Origin: Didemnitutus sp041906465
GTDB lineage: Bacteria; Verrucomicrobiota; Verrucomicrobiia; Opitutales; Opitutaceae
Reading direction: 5' to 3'
Assembly (NCBI GenBank): GCA_041906465.1
Contig: JAYRJE010000012.1
Coordinates: 144,464 to 208,463, forward strand
Length of the DNA stretch: 64,000 bases
The position numbers were made by a program, and so were the translations under genes. The notes beneath the pieces are model-generated. The model made no database searches and was not told the DNA's origin. It saw nothing but the letters and a program-made list of their open reading frames with translations. Each line of letters starts with the position of its first letter. Within the stretch, counting starts at the first letter, position 1. Shown here piece by piece: positions 31,778 through 41,032 of the stretch.

Positions 31778-33119
31778 ATTTTATGATTTTACCTCGTAAA
31801 CTACCCGCCTCAGCACCGCTGCGCGTGATTCGCGCACCCACAGTCTTACGCCATTCGGACTCCACGCCAGAATCGCAGAAGACAGGAAGCTGCACAGCAT
31901 AGCATGCGTCGTAATTGTCATCGATTGGGTAATCAGGATGCACGAATATAAAACGCACACCTGCATCCAGAGCGTCTCTAAGTCGCTTATAAAAACGCTG
32001 CGTTTTGCCAACAAGCACAACGACATCCGTGCGACCAATTGCCCCAGCATTGACGCTTCTTTTTGGGTGCGGCACATACATGATATTCATCTTCGACACG
32101 TCAAACCATCGCCTCAACTCCCGGCCGTATAGAGGCCCCAGCAAATCCGTATCAATCAACACTGTAACCTTGTATGCTGGTCCCTTTGGCCGAGAATCAC
32201 TGACGATCATTGTTCCGCCGGCGCCGTCCACCAAAAAGCGATATCTACATTTCGAGATAGAGTATGCCCCGCCGTAAACACATGTAACGAACGCTACAGC
32301 AATCGCGGCGGAAGAACAGACACTGCTCCTAACGGAGTCACGTCTGCAGAACGATACGAGTAGAGCGATAATCACATTGGCCGCAGCGACACCGCTGACA
32401 GCGGAAAGCTCCAGAAACGAATTGGCCGAAGATCCAATGACCCAGCCAATTAATGACGCACAGCACGCACATGCCACAGAGGAGCCAGTTTGCATTGAAA
32501 TCGCCGCGAGCGCCCTCACTAGGAAAATTACCAAAAAGACACCTAGCACCGCAATTGCCGCACCATATTCTATCGCCGTTTGCACAAGCGTGCTAAACAC
32601 CGTGGCATATTGATGTGGATTTGAATCCGGCAGGAACCACTGGGAAACAAAATTCCCCGCCTCCCCCCCCCCAATTCCAGAGATTGGGTTTACAAGTAGC
32701 GCATCTGCGCTCGCTCGCCAGACATCAAGGCGATTACCACTAGATTCGTCGGTCCCCGCCACGACACTCAGCATTCTCTTTCCAGTCGCACCGAAAAGTG
32801 TTCCCAATACCAGAATACCTAACGCTGTTAGTGCCGCGCTAATTACAACCGCCCCCAACCGACGCTGCCGGCCCAGCACGTACGCGGCCGCAGCGACGAT
32901 CGCGACCGGTATGATTACAGATCTCGTCTGACTTAGGGATATTGCAAGAGCGCACACGCCGACAACGATGCAAATCGCTAGAGAGCGCACTGTTGGGCGA
33001 GTCATTTTAGTCGCGCAATCGGTCAATAGCAAAAGCCACGGGGCGATTTCTAGAACTAGCACAGCCAGCGCTATTGGCGATTCCATCCCAAGCAAAAGAC
33101 GCCCGTTAGAAGTCCACAT
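31770..33119 (-). CDS. O-antigen ligase-like membrane protein
   Basis: 449 residues. About eight transmembrane helices surround a large loop: SSGNRLDVWRASADALLVNP, ISGIGGGEAGNFVSQWFLPD and HQYATVFSTLVQTAIEYG, the Wzy/WaaL-type pattern (R-x-x-x-W, NP..G.G, and a His-containing loop). A soluble C-terminal domain of about 150 residues (YKVTVLIDTDLLGPLYGREL) is unusual. The N-terminus enters directly at what is normally a middle helix, so the first helices may have been lost. Probably moves or ligates a polysaccharide. Confidence 0.65.
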   Translation of the reverse strand: MWTSNGRLLLGMESPIALAVLVLEIAPWLLLLTDCATKMTRPTVRSLAICIVVGVCALAISLSQTRSVIIPVAIVAAAAYVLGRQRRLGAVVISAALTALGILVLGTLFGATGKRMLSVVAGTDESSGNRLDVWRASADALLVNPISGIGGGEAGNFVSQWFLPDSNPHQYATVFSTLVQTAIEYGAAIAVLGVFLVIFLVRALAAISMQTGSSVACACCASLIGWVIGSSANSFLELSAVSGVAAANVIIALLVSFCRRDSVRSSVCSSAAIAVAFVTCVYGGAYSISKCRYRFLVDGAGGTMIVSDSRPKGPAYKVTVLIDTDLLGPLYGRELRRWFDVSKMNIMYVPHPKRSVNAGAIGRTDVVVLVGKTQRFYKRLRDALDAGVRFIFVHPDYPIDDNYDACYAVQLPVFCDSGVESEWRKTVGARITRSGAEAGSLRGKIIKFE

Positions 33120-33177
33120 TCGACCTCACCATTTTAGCTCACGCCTTTGCATAGCTGGCCATTCCTGATAACGCGTT

Positions 33178-35586
33178 CTAGTTTCCAAAGAAGCCTGCTT
33201 CCACGAAGCCGCGATTGATCGGGATAAGTGACGGATTCCAGATACCGAATTCAAACCAACCGGTGCTCGTTATACTGAGGTCGGGAAATGGCTCACATAT
33301 CTCCGAGCTACCGATCAAGATCACTTTTTTTGAGCTTTCATAGCTACTTATACGTGCTAGCAACCACAAATTTCTTCCGACCCAGACCCTGTCATTAATT
33401 TTAATACTTTCGGATGTAAGAGCAATGGGACGCGCAGAAACGTTCCGTCGCCAAACCAAATTAAGCCGCTCGTTCCCGAGCAAAATGAGGTTCGTATGCT
33501 CCTCGTCAATTTTTGATAGCGCAACATCGGTTGTGATCCGACAGTTTACGAAGTTCTCTCGACGCCAGGCTGCCTGAAATGATTCCGCGAGCGCCATCAT
33601 ATGCTTTTTATCCTCCGCGCTACCCGCGGTTCCGACAACCACAACAAACGGCTCTGCTACGACCGATGATAGCGAAGAGAATTTCTGCGTGCTTCCATCA
33701 ATGCCGGCGTCGAAATCGAGCCGTCGTTGGGCCGCGAGCCATGGAATCAGCCTATCTCGCCAAACAATATCGATAGGCTCATGATATGCGTCAATCTCTA
33801 CATCATACCTAACCGGGTATCGCCCAGAAAGCGCGAGCTCCACAAATTTGTCAGACTGCGAACGCGGTCCATGTTGCGGATCATCGCGAGTTTGAACGAT
33901 CCACATGGGTGTCGGCGTCTTGGATAAGGGCAGCTGATGCATGGGATTCTGGGCGCTGACATATCGACGGAAATCCGAGTTGGATAGAAGACCCAGGTAC
34001 TCTCGGCCGTAACCAAACCATGTCATGAACGGATTCGTCAGTCCGATCGCTGCGAATCGTCGAGGCCATCGGACGGCCGACATGCAGGCCGTTACGCCGG
34101 AGCTACATACTCCGAGCAAACTCACCCGGGAGGGATCGAAATCATATTCGCGTCGAACGGCGTCCAGCACTTCCTCGAAATGCGCGAAGTCGATCGGATG
34201 ACCCATTGGCTTGACACGATAGCCTGACCATAGCAAGGCAGCGCCTCGGCGATTTGCTGCCTCTGCTAGTTGCTCAGCCCAAATATGGTCCGACACTTGG
34301 GAGCTTTCGATAAAAGGGCGGGATACTTCAAAAACCACTGGCAAAATGATAATCAAAGCGCGACTATCATGGTCTGACGATGGCACAGCCAATCGGTAAT
34401 ATTGTGTTGACCCATCTATCTTCGACACGAATCCGTTGAAGTGGATGTTGCGAGGCGGACGGAAATTTTCTGGATACGCATCGAACGCCGAGGCGTCACG
34501 CATCGCTACCATGGCCTGCACCACCTTCCGTTCCCAATTCGTGTCTCCACGGCGGCGATTCTCTTCACGGAGCAGGACATCGAGCCTGCATTGGTGAGCC
34601 TCCTTATACAATTGAACAGAAGTTCTTTCGGAAGATCTTACGCCAGCCACTGCGGTTGCCACATCGGCAGGGTCACCGACAATAAGTGTCTCACTGAATC
34701 TCTCGCCGTCATGAACAAGTGATGCAACAAATAAACCCTTTGCCTTTCCCACCCAGTTCTCAGTTCCTACGGCCGAGGGAGAGGGGCCTGCGGGGGATTG
34801 GGTCACATCGGTCAATTCTAGTGCAGGAACATAATCCGCGGGCCCTCCCCTGATGTGACACGTAACATCAGAAATATCTGACACAATAGCGCTCTTCAAG
34901 AACCGTTTTTCACGATGCAAGCAGTCTTTCACGACAGCTCGCAGATCGTTGTCCAGTCTTGCGCTAAACGCCCACCCACCACCCCGGTTTTTGATCTGAC
35001 AAAGGACAATATTTTCACCGCTGTGTAAATCGAGTTTATTGCAATCGTCGAATAGATGAATCCCCCTCCCGGCGTCATCGGAATATTCAAAGATTTTCTT
35101 GCCATTGAGCCAAAGCACCAGATTGTCATCACTCCCCGTTGATATATATACTGATCTGTGAATTGCAGTTCGCAGGACGAACCCAACGTAGACTACACCT
35201 GTTTCCTTGCGCGCATTCCCGTGCGTTTCCTCAATCTTAGCGAAATCTATATTTAGTTCATGTCGATCCAATTCGGGAACGTAAACACTACTCATGTCTT
35301 TCGGTCCCAGGATTTTCCGGCTGTGATTTTTAAATATTTCATCCACATCATCGGCACATGTCCACAAGCCACTTCTCAGTTTCGCATCCAGAGCCACCTG
35401 ATCGTCGACGGAATACAGCGGCCCAAACATCACCCATTCCTTAGCTTTTATCGACTCATGATCCGCCTGAGCCACCGGCCATTCGGCCCTTTGTGGGCCT
35501 CCGGCGAGCACCGAAACCGCGCCGGTAATAAAAAATATAACGCCCCCCAGCATGACACGCGACAGAGCAGATGGCCTCATAAACAC
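33178..35586 (-). CDS. Exported alpha/beta-hydrolase with beta-sandwich domain
   Basis: 802 residues with a signal peptide (LGGVIFFITGAVSVLAGG). Residues 100-220 look like a galactose-binding/PA14-type sandwich (STGSDDNLVLWLNGKKIFEY). A peptidase or esterase-like alpha/beta-hydrolase follows: PSRVSLLGVCSSGVTACMS (nucleophile elbow), VQTRDDPQHGP and EIDAYHEPIDIVW (acid and His). The elbow reads GVCSSG where GxSxGG is usual, placing Cys at the nucleophile position. A C-terminal tail of about 150 residues is of unknown fold. Acts outside the cytoplasm. Confidence 0.65.
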   Translation of the reverse strand: MFMRPSALSRVMLGGVIFFITGAVSVLAGGPQRAEWPVAQADHESIKAKEWVMFGPLYSVDDQVALDAKLRSGLWTCADDVDEIFKNHSRKILGPKDMSSVYVPELDRHELNIDFAKIEETHGNARKETGVVYVGFVLRTAIHRSVYISTGSDDNLVLWLNGKKIFEYSDDAGRGIHLFDDCNKLDLHSGENIVLCQIKNRGGGWAFSARLDNDLRAVVKDCLHREKRFLKSAIVSDISDVTCHIRGGPADYVPALELTDVTQSPAGPSPSAVGTENWVGKAKGLFVASLVHDGERFSETLIVGDPADVATAVAGVRSSERTSVQLYKEAHQCRLDVLLREENRRRGDTNWERKVVQAMVAMRDASAFDAYPENFRPPRNIHFNGFVSKIDGSTQYYRLAVPSSDHDSRALIIILPVVFEVSRPFIESSQVSDHIWAEQLAEAANRRGAALLWSGYRVKPMGHPIDFAHFEEVLDAVRREYDFDPSRVSLLGVCSSGVTACMSAVRWPRRFAAIGLTNPFMTWFGYGREYLGLLSNSDFRRYVSAQNPMHQLPLSKTPTPMWIVQTRDDPQHGPRSQSDKFVELALSGRYPVRYDVEIDAYHEPIDIVWRDRLIPWLAAQRRLDFDAGIDGSTQKFSSLSSVVAEPFVVVVGTAGSAEDKKHMMALAESFQAAWRRENFVNCRITTDVALSKIDEEHTNLILLGNERLNLVWRRNVSARPIALTSESIKINDRVWVGRNLWLLARISSYESSKKVILIGSSEICEPFPDLSITSTGWFEFGIWNPSLIPINRGFVEAGFFGN

Positions 35587-35608
35587 GAAATACCCATTTC
35601 GAACATAT

Positions 35609-36412
35609 TCATTTCATCTTCTGCTGCCCAGCGGAGATCCGATCGCCAGCACGATTACTACTCATGGTCCCTCGCAATGTGATTGGTATCGAGAGGTTCT
35701 CCGATACTCCGCCCGATTTAAAAACAGACAGCTCGATGACGTATATGCCATGGCGCGCACCGCCGGGTATCTTGATTATTACAGGCCCGTTCGAAGCTCC
35801 CGTTACCTTAACATCTACGAAGTCCGGTTTACGCACTACCTTTATATTTTCGATCGCACGAGCGCCGACGCTTTCAATAGCAATCTTGACTTCCCTTTCG
35901 CCAGCTCCTTCAAATATTAGGAACTGAGGTCGGGCGACGATCTCCGGCAAAGCCTCAACATGGAGATTGAGAGTAAGCGGTTCGTGATCGACCAAGTTCA
36001 CTAGAAGCGTGTGCCGTAAACTCGTCTTACCTGGCGCAATGTCTACTAGAACGTGAACATCCAAGGCGCCATTCGGAGCAATTGGCTTGTCTTCATATTT
36101 TGAATTCACACAAGAACAATCGCTAGTTACAGTGTAACCGGCGACATATGCATCGCTCGTATTGCGCAGCCTAAACATTGTAGCGGCCTGAACGTCCCCT
36201 AGCCGGACCGCCAATCGGACCGACGTCCGCTCACAGACAAACGGGCTAGAATTGGCGCGGGTGTCGGCAAAGCACGTAATGTTCACCGCGACCGCAAATA
36301 TAGCAATCGATAAAAATCTAATGCATGTTAAAGGAGACGCTGCGATACAAGCGACCGCAGATATCACTGATCCCCCTTCAGCTCGGAGAGCTTCTCCAAC
36401 GATTGCTTCCAA
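35609..36412 (-). CDS. Exported DUF1573/ASH-like beta-sandwich protein
   Basis: Up to 267 residues; the start overlaps the previous gene, and a shorter start is possible. A hydrophobic leader (CIRFLSIAIFAVAVNITCFA) precedes an Ig-like ASH/DUF1573 repeat: RLRNTSDAYVAGYTVTSDCS then CVNSKYEDKPIAPNGAL and VLVDIAPGKTSLRHTLLVNL. A second sandwich follows. DUF1573 proteins are periplasmic or surface proteins of unclear role. Part of the co-directional AT-richer cluster. Confidence 0.65.
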   Translation of the reverse strand: MEAIVGEALRAEGGSVISAVACIAASPLTCIRFLSIAIFAVAVNITCFADTRANSSPFVCERTSVRLAVRLGDVQAATMFRLRNTSDAYVAGYTVTSDCSCVNSKYEDKPIAPNGALDVHVLVDIAPGKTSLRHTLLVNLVDHEPLTLNLHVEALPEIVARPQFLIFEGAGEREVKIAIESVGARAIENIKVVRKPDFVDVKVTGASNGPVIIKIPGGARHGIYVIELSVFKSGGVSENLSIPITLRGTMSSNRAGDRISAGQQKMK

Positions 36413-36906
36413 TCATTGAAAAGGAGCATTCCAGCAGATTGATCTGGTCGCAATGACTGTATACTTCCACTCATTAGGAATTCATTTTCCTGTGCTGCTG
36501 TAAGTGAGGAGCCACGAAGAGAAAACATCGACCGCAATATCCGAATCTCGGTTGCTTGGCGTTCGGTGCAACGATTTCCAGCGATCACTATTGGGCGGCC
36601 CCAAATCTCTTCGGCCACCGCAACCCGCGTCAGCTGCTCCTTAAGAATCGTATGCTCAGGATAATGTGGGGTGCCACTTTTTACATTCGTCTCCCTCAAA
36701 CTACGTGCTCGCAATCGACGACTATACGCGACAACTTGTCGGGCCATTTGCTCAGATTTTGCCTCCAGATCCACTAAGGTGATTCGCGATTGCTCAGTGC
36801 GGGCGACTGTTTGGAGAAGAGAGTCCGTGCGCGCCAGTTCAACGGTCAGCCAAAACGCGAACACGATGCATATTATAGAAAGCGCCACCAGTATGTTTTT
36901 TTGCAT
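36364..36906 (-). CDS. Membrane-anchored coiled-coil protein
   Basis: 180 residues: an N-terminal anchor LVALSIICIVFAFWLTVELA, a heptad-rich region TEQSRITLVDLEAKSEQMAR, then a helical domain with TERQATEIRILRSMFSLRGS. Most of the protein should be outside the membrane. The gene upstream (1 bp away) encodes a similarly built protein, so the two may form a hetero-oligomer. No family known. Confidence 0.6.
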   Translation of the reverse strand: MQKNILVALSIICIVFAFWLTVELARTDSLLQTVARTEQSRITLVDLEAKSEQMARQVVAYSRRLRARSLRETNVKSGTPHYPEHTILKEQLTRVAVAEEIWGRPIVIAGNRCTERQATEIRILRSMFSLRGSSLTAAQENEFLMSGSIQSLRPDQSAGMLLFNDWKQSLEKLSELKGDQ

Positions 36907-36907
36907 G

Positions 36908-37873
36908 CTATCGATACAAGAAATCCGCTAATTGCGATTCTGCGCTCTTCTTCTTGATGATTATTTCGATAGCCTTTTCCTGCGCTGGCGACAACGCCAG
37001 ATGTGCAGATGAAGACGAAATGATAGCCGCAGGAATGTTCACAGAAATACTTCCCTTGTCGTTAATAAAAAACGCATTAGGTGAAAGTTCGTGATAATTT
37101 GAACGGCCGGATCCTCCAATGTACTGATCGATAGAGTTTCCTACGGCGACGATACTATTGGCCCCGATTGGCGTGGCTAACGAATTTTCTATTTTTGCAC
37201 ATAGCTGCTCATATTGAGCCATCGAGAGGGGCTCTCCTAGTACTGCGCAGGCTTGCTGAAGTTCAGAAGCAGCAAGAACGGACCTCAGGTTCATTTGGAA
37301 ATTTTCTAGAGTCGGAAGCCTGTCATCACCCAACAAGGTCCGAATTTCGGACGCTATGGATTGCTCCACCTGCTGCCTGGCGCCCCTAACTGCAGACGGA
37401 TCAATTGTGCCCAACTTTTTATCAGGAGAGAGAAAAGCAGCATTTATGTATTCGCCGACGTTATCTTTGTCGTAAAGCAAGTCTATCAGACGCAGTTCCT
37501 CCCGTTGGCTAAGTCTCAATCTACTCAACAGCGGAGCCCAAGTAATATAAGCTTTAATTCGCCGGTCCGCATCGCGGAGCTGCCGCGCCTCCTTCGACTC
37601 GACGATGCGAAAATGCCGCAGTTCTTCGGGGGTCTGTTGCCGTATTTGCCCGGAAATACTGCGCGGGGTCATCTCACTGTCCTGCCCAACAGCAAACGTT
37701 TCTCCTAATTCTTTTTGCGCAGCCAAGATCTGCAAATTCGCAGAGTCGATTTGGGTCACCAACTCACGCACGCGGATCGCCCGAGAATGAGAATACCAAA
37801 TCGCACCTGCCAATCCAGCTGCAAGGATCGACAATGCAATGTTAGCGAAATTTGTGATACCGCTCGACTTCAA
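36908..37873 (-). CDS. Membrane-anchored coiled-coil protein
   Basis: 321 residues with an anchor (ANIALSILAAGLAGAIWYSH), a coiled coil (VRELVTQIDSANLQILAAQK) and a mainly helical exterior part (LSQREELRLIDLLYDKDNVG, SELQQACAVLGEPLSMAQYE, LSPAQEKAIEIIIKKKS). Layout matches the 180-residue protein that follows 1 bp later. Probably an envelope complex subunit; the family is unknown. Confidence 0.6.
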   Translation of the reverse strand: MKSSGITNFANIALSILAAGLAGAIWYSHSRAIRVRELVTQIDSANLQILAAQKELGETFAVGQDSEMTPRSISGQIRQQTPEELRHFRIVESKEARQLRDADRRIKAYITWAPLLSRLRLSQREELRLIDLLYDKDNVGEYINAAFLSPDKKLGTIDPSAVRGARQQVEQSIASEIRTLLGDDRLPTLENFQMNLRSVLAASELQQACAVLGEPLSMAQYEQLCAKIENSLATPIGANSIVAVGNSIDQYIGGSGRSNYHELSPNAFFINDKGSISVNIPAAIISSSSAHLALSPAQEKAIEIIIKKKSAESQLADFLYR

Positions 37874-37891
37874 TCTATTAGCAAATTGTTA

Positions 37892-38725
37892 TCAGCGACA
37901 AGGAAACGCGTTTAGGAAATCCCCTTTGGGTTCGGTGGAGTCATTTGTTACCGTAAGCCCCCTGTTCGTAATTTGATTTCCACGATAAACAAGGTCGAGA
38001 TCGGCCCCGGATTTCGCATATAGGTCCTTTCCATAGTCAACAACAAGACCATTATTTCCAACGATATTCGGGTCATCGTCAAATCTAGTAAAACCAGCGG
38101 GAGCCGAGCTATCGCCCGGAATGAAGGACGAAATGATATGCATTGTTACGGACCCAATGGGTGCCCCTTCGATCGGGGAAGTGTCTATTGATGGGGTATT
38201 CGCCCTGTTCACGTCCTGGAACGTCTCGGAATTCGCGTAAGAGCCTGGCGTTGGAGTCGATCCATGTGTTGCACTAAACACCTTTCCGTTTGCCACGCGC
38301 AGAGCCTCAGTAAAGTGCGCAGTCACACTTTCCCCATTTATATAGTTCTTTGTAATCTGTATCACTTGCACATACAGACCGGTGCCGTTTTTGGGGAGAG
38401 CCACCTCATAAATAATCCCCTTGGATCCATCGCCCGACTCATAGAAATTACGGACTTTTCTGGTTTGAAAGCAAGGGTCGCCAGAGACAACGGGAAGAGT
38501 TCCGGCAAACCCCGATCCCGCGCCAGTAGTCGAGTTCGTATTCATTAGCGAAACCTCTGTCATGCCGCCACCAAACGTTACTGACACTGAAGGCAACTGC
38601 GGAGAGACTACTGTAAACGGATCGAGCACGAGGACCGTTTCTTCGTCGGCCCAAGCTCGGGAGCCAAGGACGGCAAGAGCCGCGAACACTGCGCGCGTTA
38701 ACAATGATGTGGACCGTATGCTCAT
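37892..38725 (-). CDS. Exported protein, first gene of envelope cluster
   Basis: 277 residues with a signal peptide (LLTRAVFAALAVLGSRAWAD). The mature part has Thr/Gly-rich strands (SVTFGGGMTEVSLMNTNSTT, SVTMHIISSFIPGDSSAPAG) and no membrane helix. Two Cys, DPCFQTR and a C-terminal FPCR, could form a disulfide. No family recognised. The cluster of seven minus-strand genes (38725 to 30800) starts here, presumably from a promoter to the right of 38725. Confidence 0.6.
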   Translation of the reverse strand: MSIRSTSLLTRAVFAALAVLGSRAWADEETVLVLDPFTVVSPQLPSVSVTFGGGMTEVSLMNTNSTTGAGSGFAGTLPVVSGDPCFQTRKVRNFYESGDGSKGIIYEVALPKNGTGLYVQVIQITKNYINGESVTAHFTEALRVANGKVFSATHGSTPTPGSYANSETFQDVNRANTPSIDTSPIEGAPIGSVTMHIISSFIPGDSSAPAGFTRFDDDPNIVGNNGLVVDYGKDLYAKSGADLDLVYRGNQITNRGLTVTNDSTEPKGDFLNAFPCR

Positions 38726-39532
38726 AGAGGCGGAAGCTCAGAAGTCGAACTCGAAGCCCGAATCACTCGCCGGAGGTAGGAAGCGGGATGGCGCGGGTTC
38801 GCGTTCTTGATAATAGTTTTGGCCCGTAATTAGTAACGAACGTATCAACCTCGTTTGTCAACGGATTTCTCAACGCCATGGCATCGCGGTTTTCCGCTGC
38901 CATCACCGTCGAGCGCCAGCGGTTCTGGCGGTGGCAGTGGAGGCGGCGCGGTTTCCGAGATTTCCGTTGCGGCGATCGCCACTCTTCTGGGCGCAAGGGC
39001 CCCTTTCTATTTCGGCGGAAGCTCCAATTTCTTTATTAGACTCCCTAGTGCTACTCACCATCTCGAGCGCCATCGCGCTCACGCTCCTCAATCGAACGAC
39101 GATCCCGCAAAGTCGCTGACCACGGTCGGGTATGCTCATCGACGCCGCGAATACTGCGATACCAGCGCCACGAGGGCTTCTCTGAAACCCGACCCGACAC
39201 TGGGCGAGGTTGAGCCGGTCTCCGCCAATGCCGTGCATGAACCGGTGGCCTAGATCCCGCGCCGTCCCCCGGAGAAGAAACACGCCGGGCATCTGCGAAC
39301 ACGTCAAACGAGTTCTCGCGGCATCAGTCTAGCAAACAAGGGCATTCGGGCTGAACAAAAGTCGCCTAATTTGTCGCCTAATTTCGGCCACCCCTCGCCT
39401 CTCCTCTGGCAAATGGCGCGCACGGCCGCATTCCGGTCGGAAGTAGCAAAATTGCCTTTTTCAGAGGAGAACTTTGTTTTCCCGTGTTCTTCACTCGTGC
39501 TCGTTTCACTCTAAACAAAAGCGCTTAATCGC
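38726..39532. other. Gene-poor region before second tRNA-derived repeat
   Basis: About 800 bases. ORFs here (for example 38855-39253) are low-complexity Ser/Gly/Arg-rich and unconvincing. A TCGCCTAATTTG doublet (39362-39383) repeats the sequence that encodes the start of the integrase fragment at 23461. It therefore marks the end of the first unit and may be part of an extended att region. Nothing else is seen. Confidence 0.4.
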
Positions 39533-39589
39533 TCTTGAAAACCGCTGAGGCGAAAGCCTCCGGGGGTTCGAATCCCTCCCCTTCCGCCA
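39533..39589 (+). repeat. tRNA-Ser(TGA) 3' fragment, attachment-site copy 2
   Basis: 57 bp identical to the copy at 23307-23363 except for one base in the variable arm (GGCGAAAGCC against GGCGCAAGCC). It begins in the anticodon stem (TCTTGAAAACCGC), and no 5' half precedes it, so it is not a functional tRNA. An intact integrase gene starts 103 bp downstream on the same strand. Confidence 0.87.
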
Positions 39590-39667
39590 CGTTGCCGAAC
39601 AATGAGTTATGAAACTAATAACTCAAGAGAATCGGGTGAAATCGGTCGCGCATTTTTACAATGTGGC

Positions 39668-39687
39668 CAAATTGTGGCCACAATTTG
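39668..39687. promoter_or_regulatory. 20-bp palindrome just upstream of integrase
   Basis: CAAATTGTGGCCACAATTTG is a perfect palindrome ending 4 bp before the integrase ATG; a further TGTGGCCAA half-site precedes it. A TGTGGCCAAAATGTT relative lies upstream of the first att repeat. It could be an autoregulatory operator or recombinase arm site. Confidence 0.5.
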
Positions 39688-39691
39688 ACCC

Positions 39692-41032
39692 ATGAAGCGC
39701 CCGAAGAACCCGAAATTTCCACGAGGCGAACCTCGCTGGAGGTGGCACCCGAACTGCGGCCCCGACGGAAAAATTTGCTCCTTCAGTTGCCGCGTCGAGT
39801 GGCTCGAGAACGGCGCGAGACAACGCAAGAACGTGCCGACCGCCGACGAAGCCGACGAGTTGATCGCGGCGATTAAGAAACGCACCGTGCAGGCCGACGT
39901 CGGGCTCACCACTCAAGTCACGCAACTCACCAAAGCGCAGATCGAGTTCGCCGAACTGGCGTTCACCCGCCTCCGCGACGCCGGTTACTACGTCCCGGAA
40001 GAAATTGAGTCGGCGAGTTCGATTTTGAAGGCGGTGCAGTGGTTCGCCGACAACTACAACCCCGACCAAGCGATTCCGCCGACTGTGTCCGAGGCGGTCA
40101 GCCGGTTTCTCGCCACGCGCGTGAACAAATCACCGCGCACATACAAGTCCCACAAAACCTACTTGGAGGAGTTTGCGACGAACTACGGCTCTCAATCCAT
40201 CGCGGCGATTACCCCGGCGAAGGTGGACGAACATATTCGTGCGTGCCCATTCGGAAATGTCGCCAAGCTTCATCGCTGGGACTCGCTCCATGCCCTCTTC
40301 GAGTTCGCCCGCGGAAAGAAAAATGTCTCCGGCACTTGGATCGGAGTGAATCCAGTGAAAGCGGTCTCTGAACCCGAATACTCCCCTTCGCGTCCAAAAA
40401 TCTATACGATCAAAGAATGCGAACAGCTCATCAAAGGCGCCGTGCTGAACTGCTACGCACCGAACATCGTCGTGCGGCTTTTCGGGATGGTGCGCGCCGA
40501 CGAAATGAAGGCAATGGTGCGCAAGGGCAAATCGATCTGGACATACGTCAACCTGAAGACCGGATGGATGCATCTCCCTGCAAACGTAGTGAAGACCAAG
40601 GCTGACAAGGAGCGCGGCGGCCGAAATATCCGCATCAATCCAACGCTCGATGCTTGGCTCCGCGAATTTCGTCGGCGCGGGTGGGACATTAGCGACAGTC
40701 GAACTCTCGACGAACGCGTTCGGAAATTCGCATCCCCCGGGAAAATGGCAAAACAGGATATTCCACTCGAGGACCGTTACGCCAATCTCGTTCGGCACAC
40801 GGCGATATCAGCGGCCGCAACGCGCGCGTCCCTCACCGACTGCGCTATGGAAGCGGGAACCAGCGAGGCGATCATCCGCCGTCACTACCTCGAACGGCTG
40901 ACCCAAAAAGAAGGGGACCGATTCTACTCTCTCACTCCTTCCCACTATCGCTTGGATTCACTGTGGTCGCGACGAACCGAACTACGGACTCGTCGTAAGC
41001 CTTCCAGCCAAGAAGCAAAGTCATCCGCATAA
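39692..41032 (+). CDS. Tyrosine recombinase (tRNA-Ser-targeting integrase)
   Basis: 446 residues, apparently full length. The N-terminal arm domain (PRWRWHPNCGPDGKICSFSC) is followed by a SAM-like core-binding domain (SPRTYKSHKTYLEEFATNYG) and the catalytic domain. The catalytic domain has the first Arg in RLFGMVRADEMKAM, a Lys strand region VVKTKADKERGGRNIRIN, the second Arg in ANLVRHTAISAAA (the usual first His is Asn-like) and the Tyr in AIIRRHYLERL. It sits 103 bp from the att repeat and should integrate and excise this unit. Confidence 0.9.
   Translation: MKRPKNPKFPRGEPRWRWHPNCGPDGKICSFSCRVEWLENGARQRKNVPTADEADELIAAIKKRTVQADVGLTTQVTQLTKAQIEFAELAFTRLRDAGYYVPEEIESASSILKAVQWFADNYNPDQAIPPTVSEAVSRFLATRVNKSPRTYKSHKTYLEEFATNYGSQSIAAITPAKVDEHIRACPFGNVAKLHRWDSLHALFEFARGKKNVSGTWIGVNPVKAVSEPEYSPSRPKIYTIKECEQLIKGAVLNCYAPNIVVRLFGMVRADEMKAMVRKGKSIWTYVNLKTGWMHLPANVVKTKADKERGGRNIRINPTLDAWLREFRRRGWDISDSRTLDERVRKFASPGKMAKQDIPLEDRYANLVRHTAISAAATRASLTDCAMEAGTSEAIIRRHYLERLTQKEGDRFYSLTPSHYRLDSLWSRRTELRTRRKPSSQEAKSSA

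Noticed and set aside
38855..39253. Plus-strand ORF of 132 codons
   Set aside because: Low-complexity Ser/Gly/Arg-rich start, no ribosome site, no motif, and alternative ORFs of similar quality in other frames.
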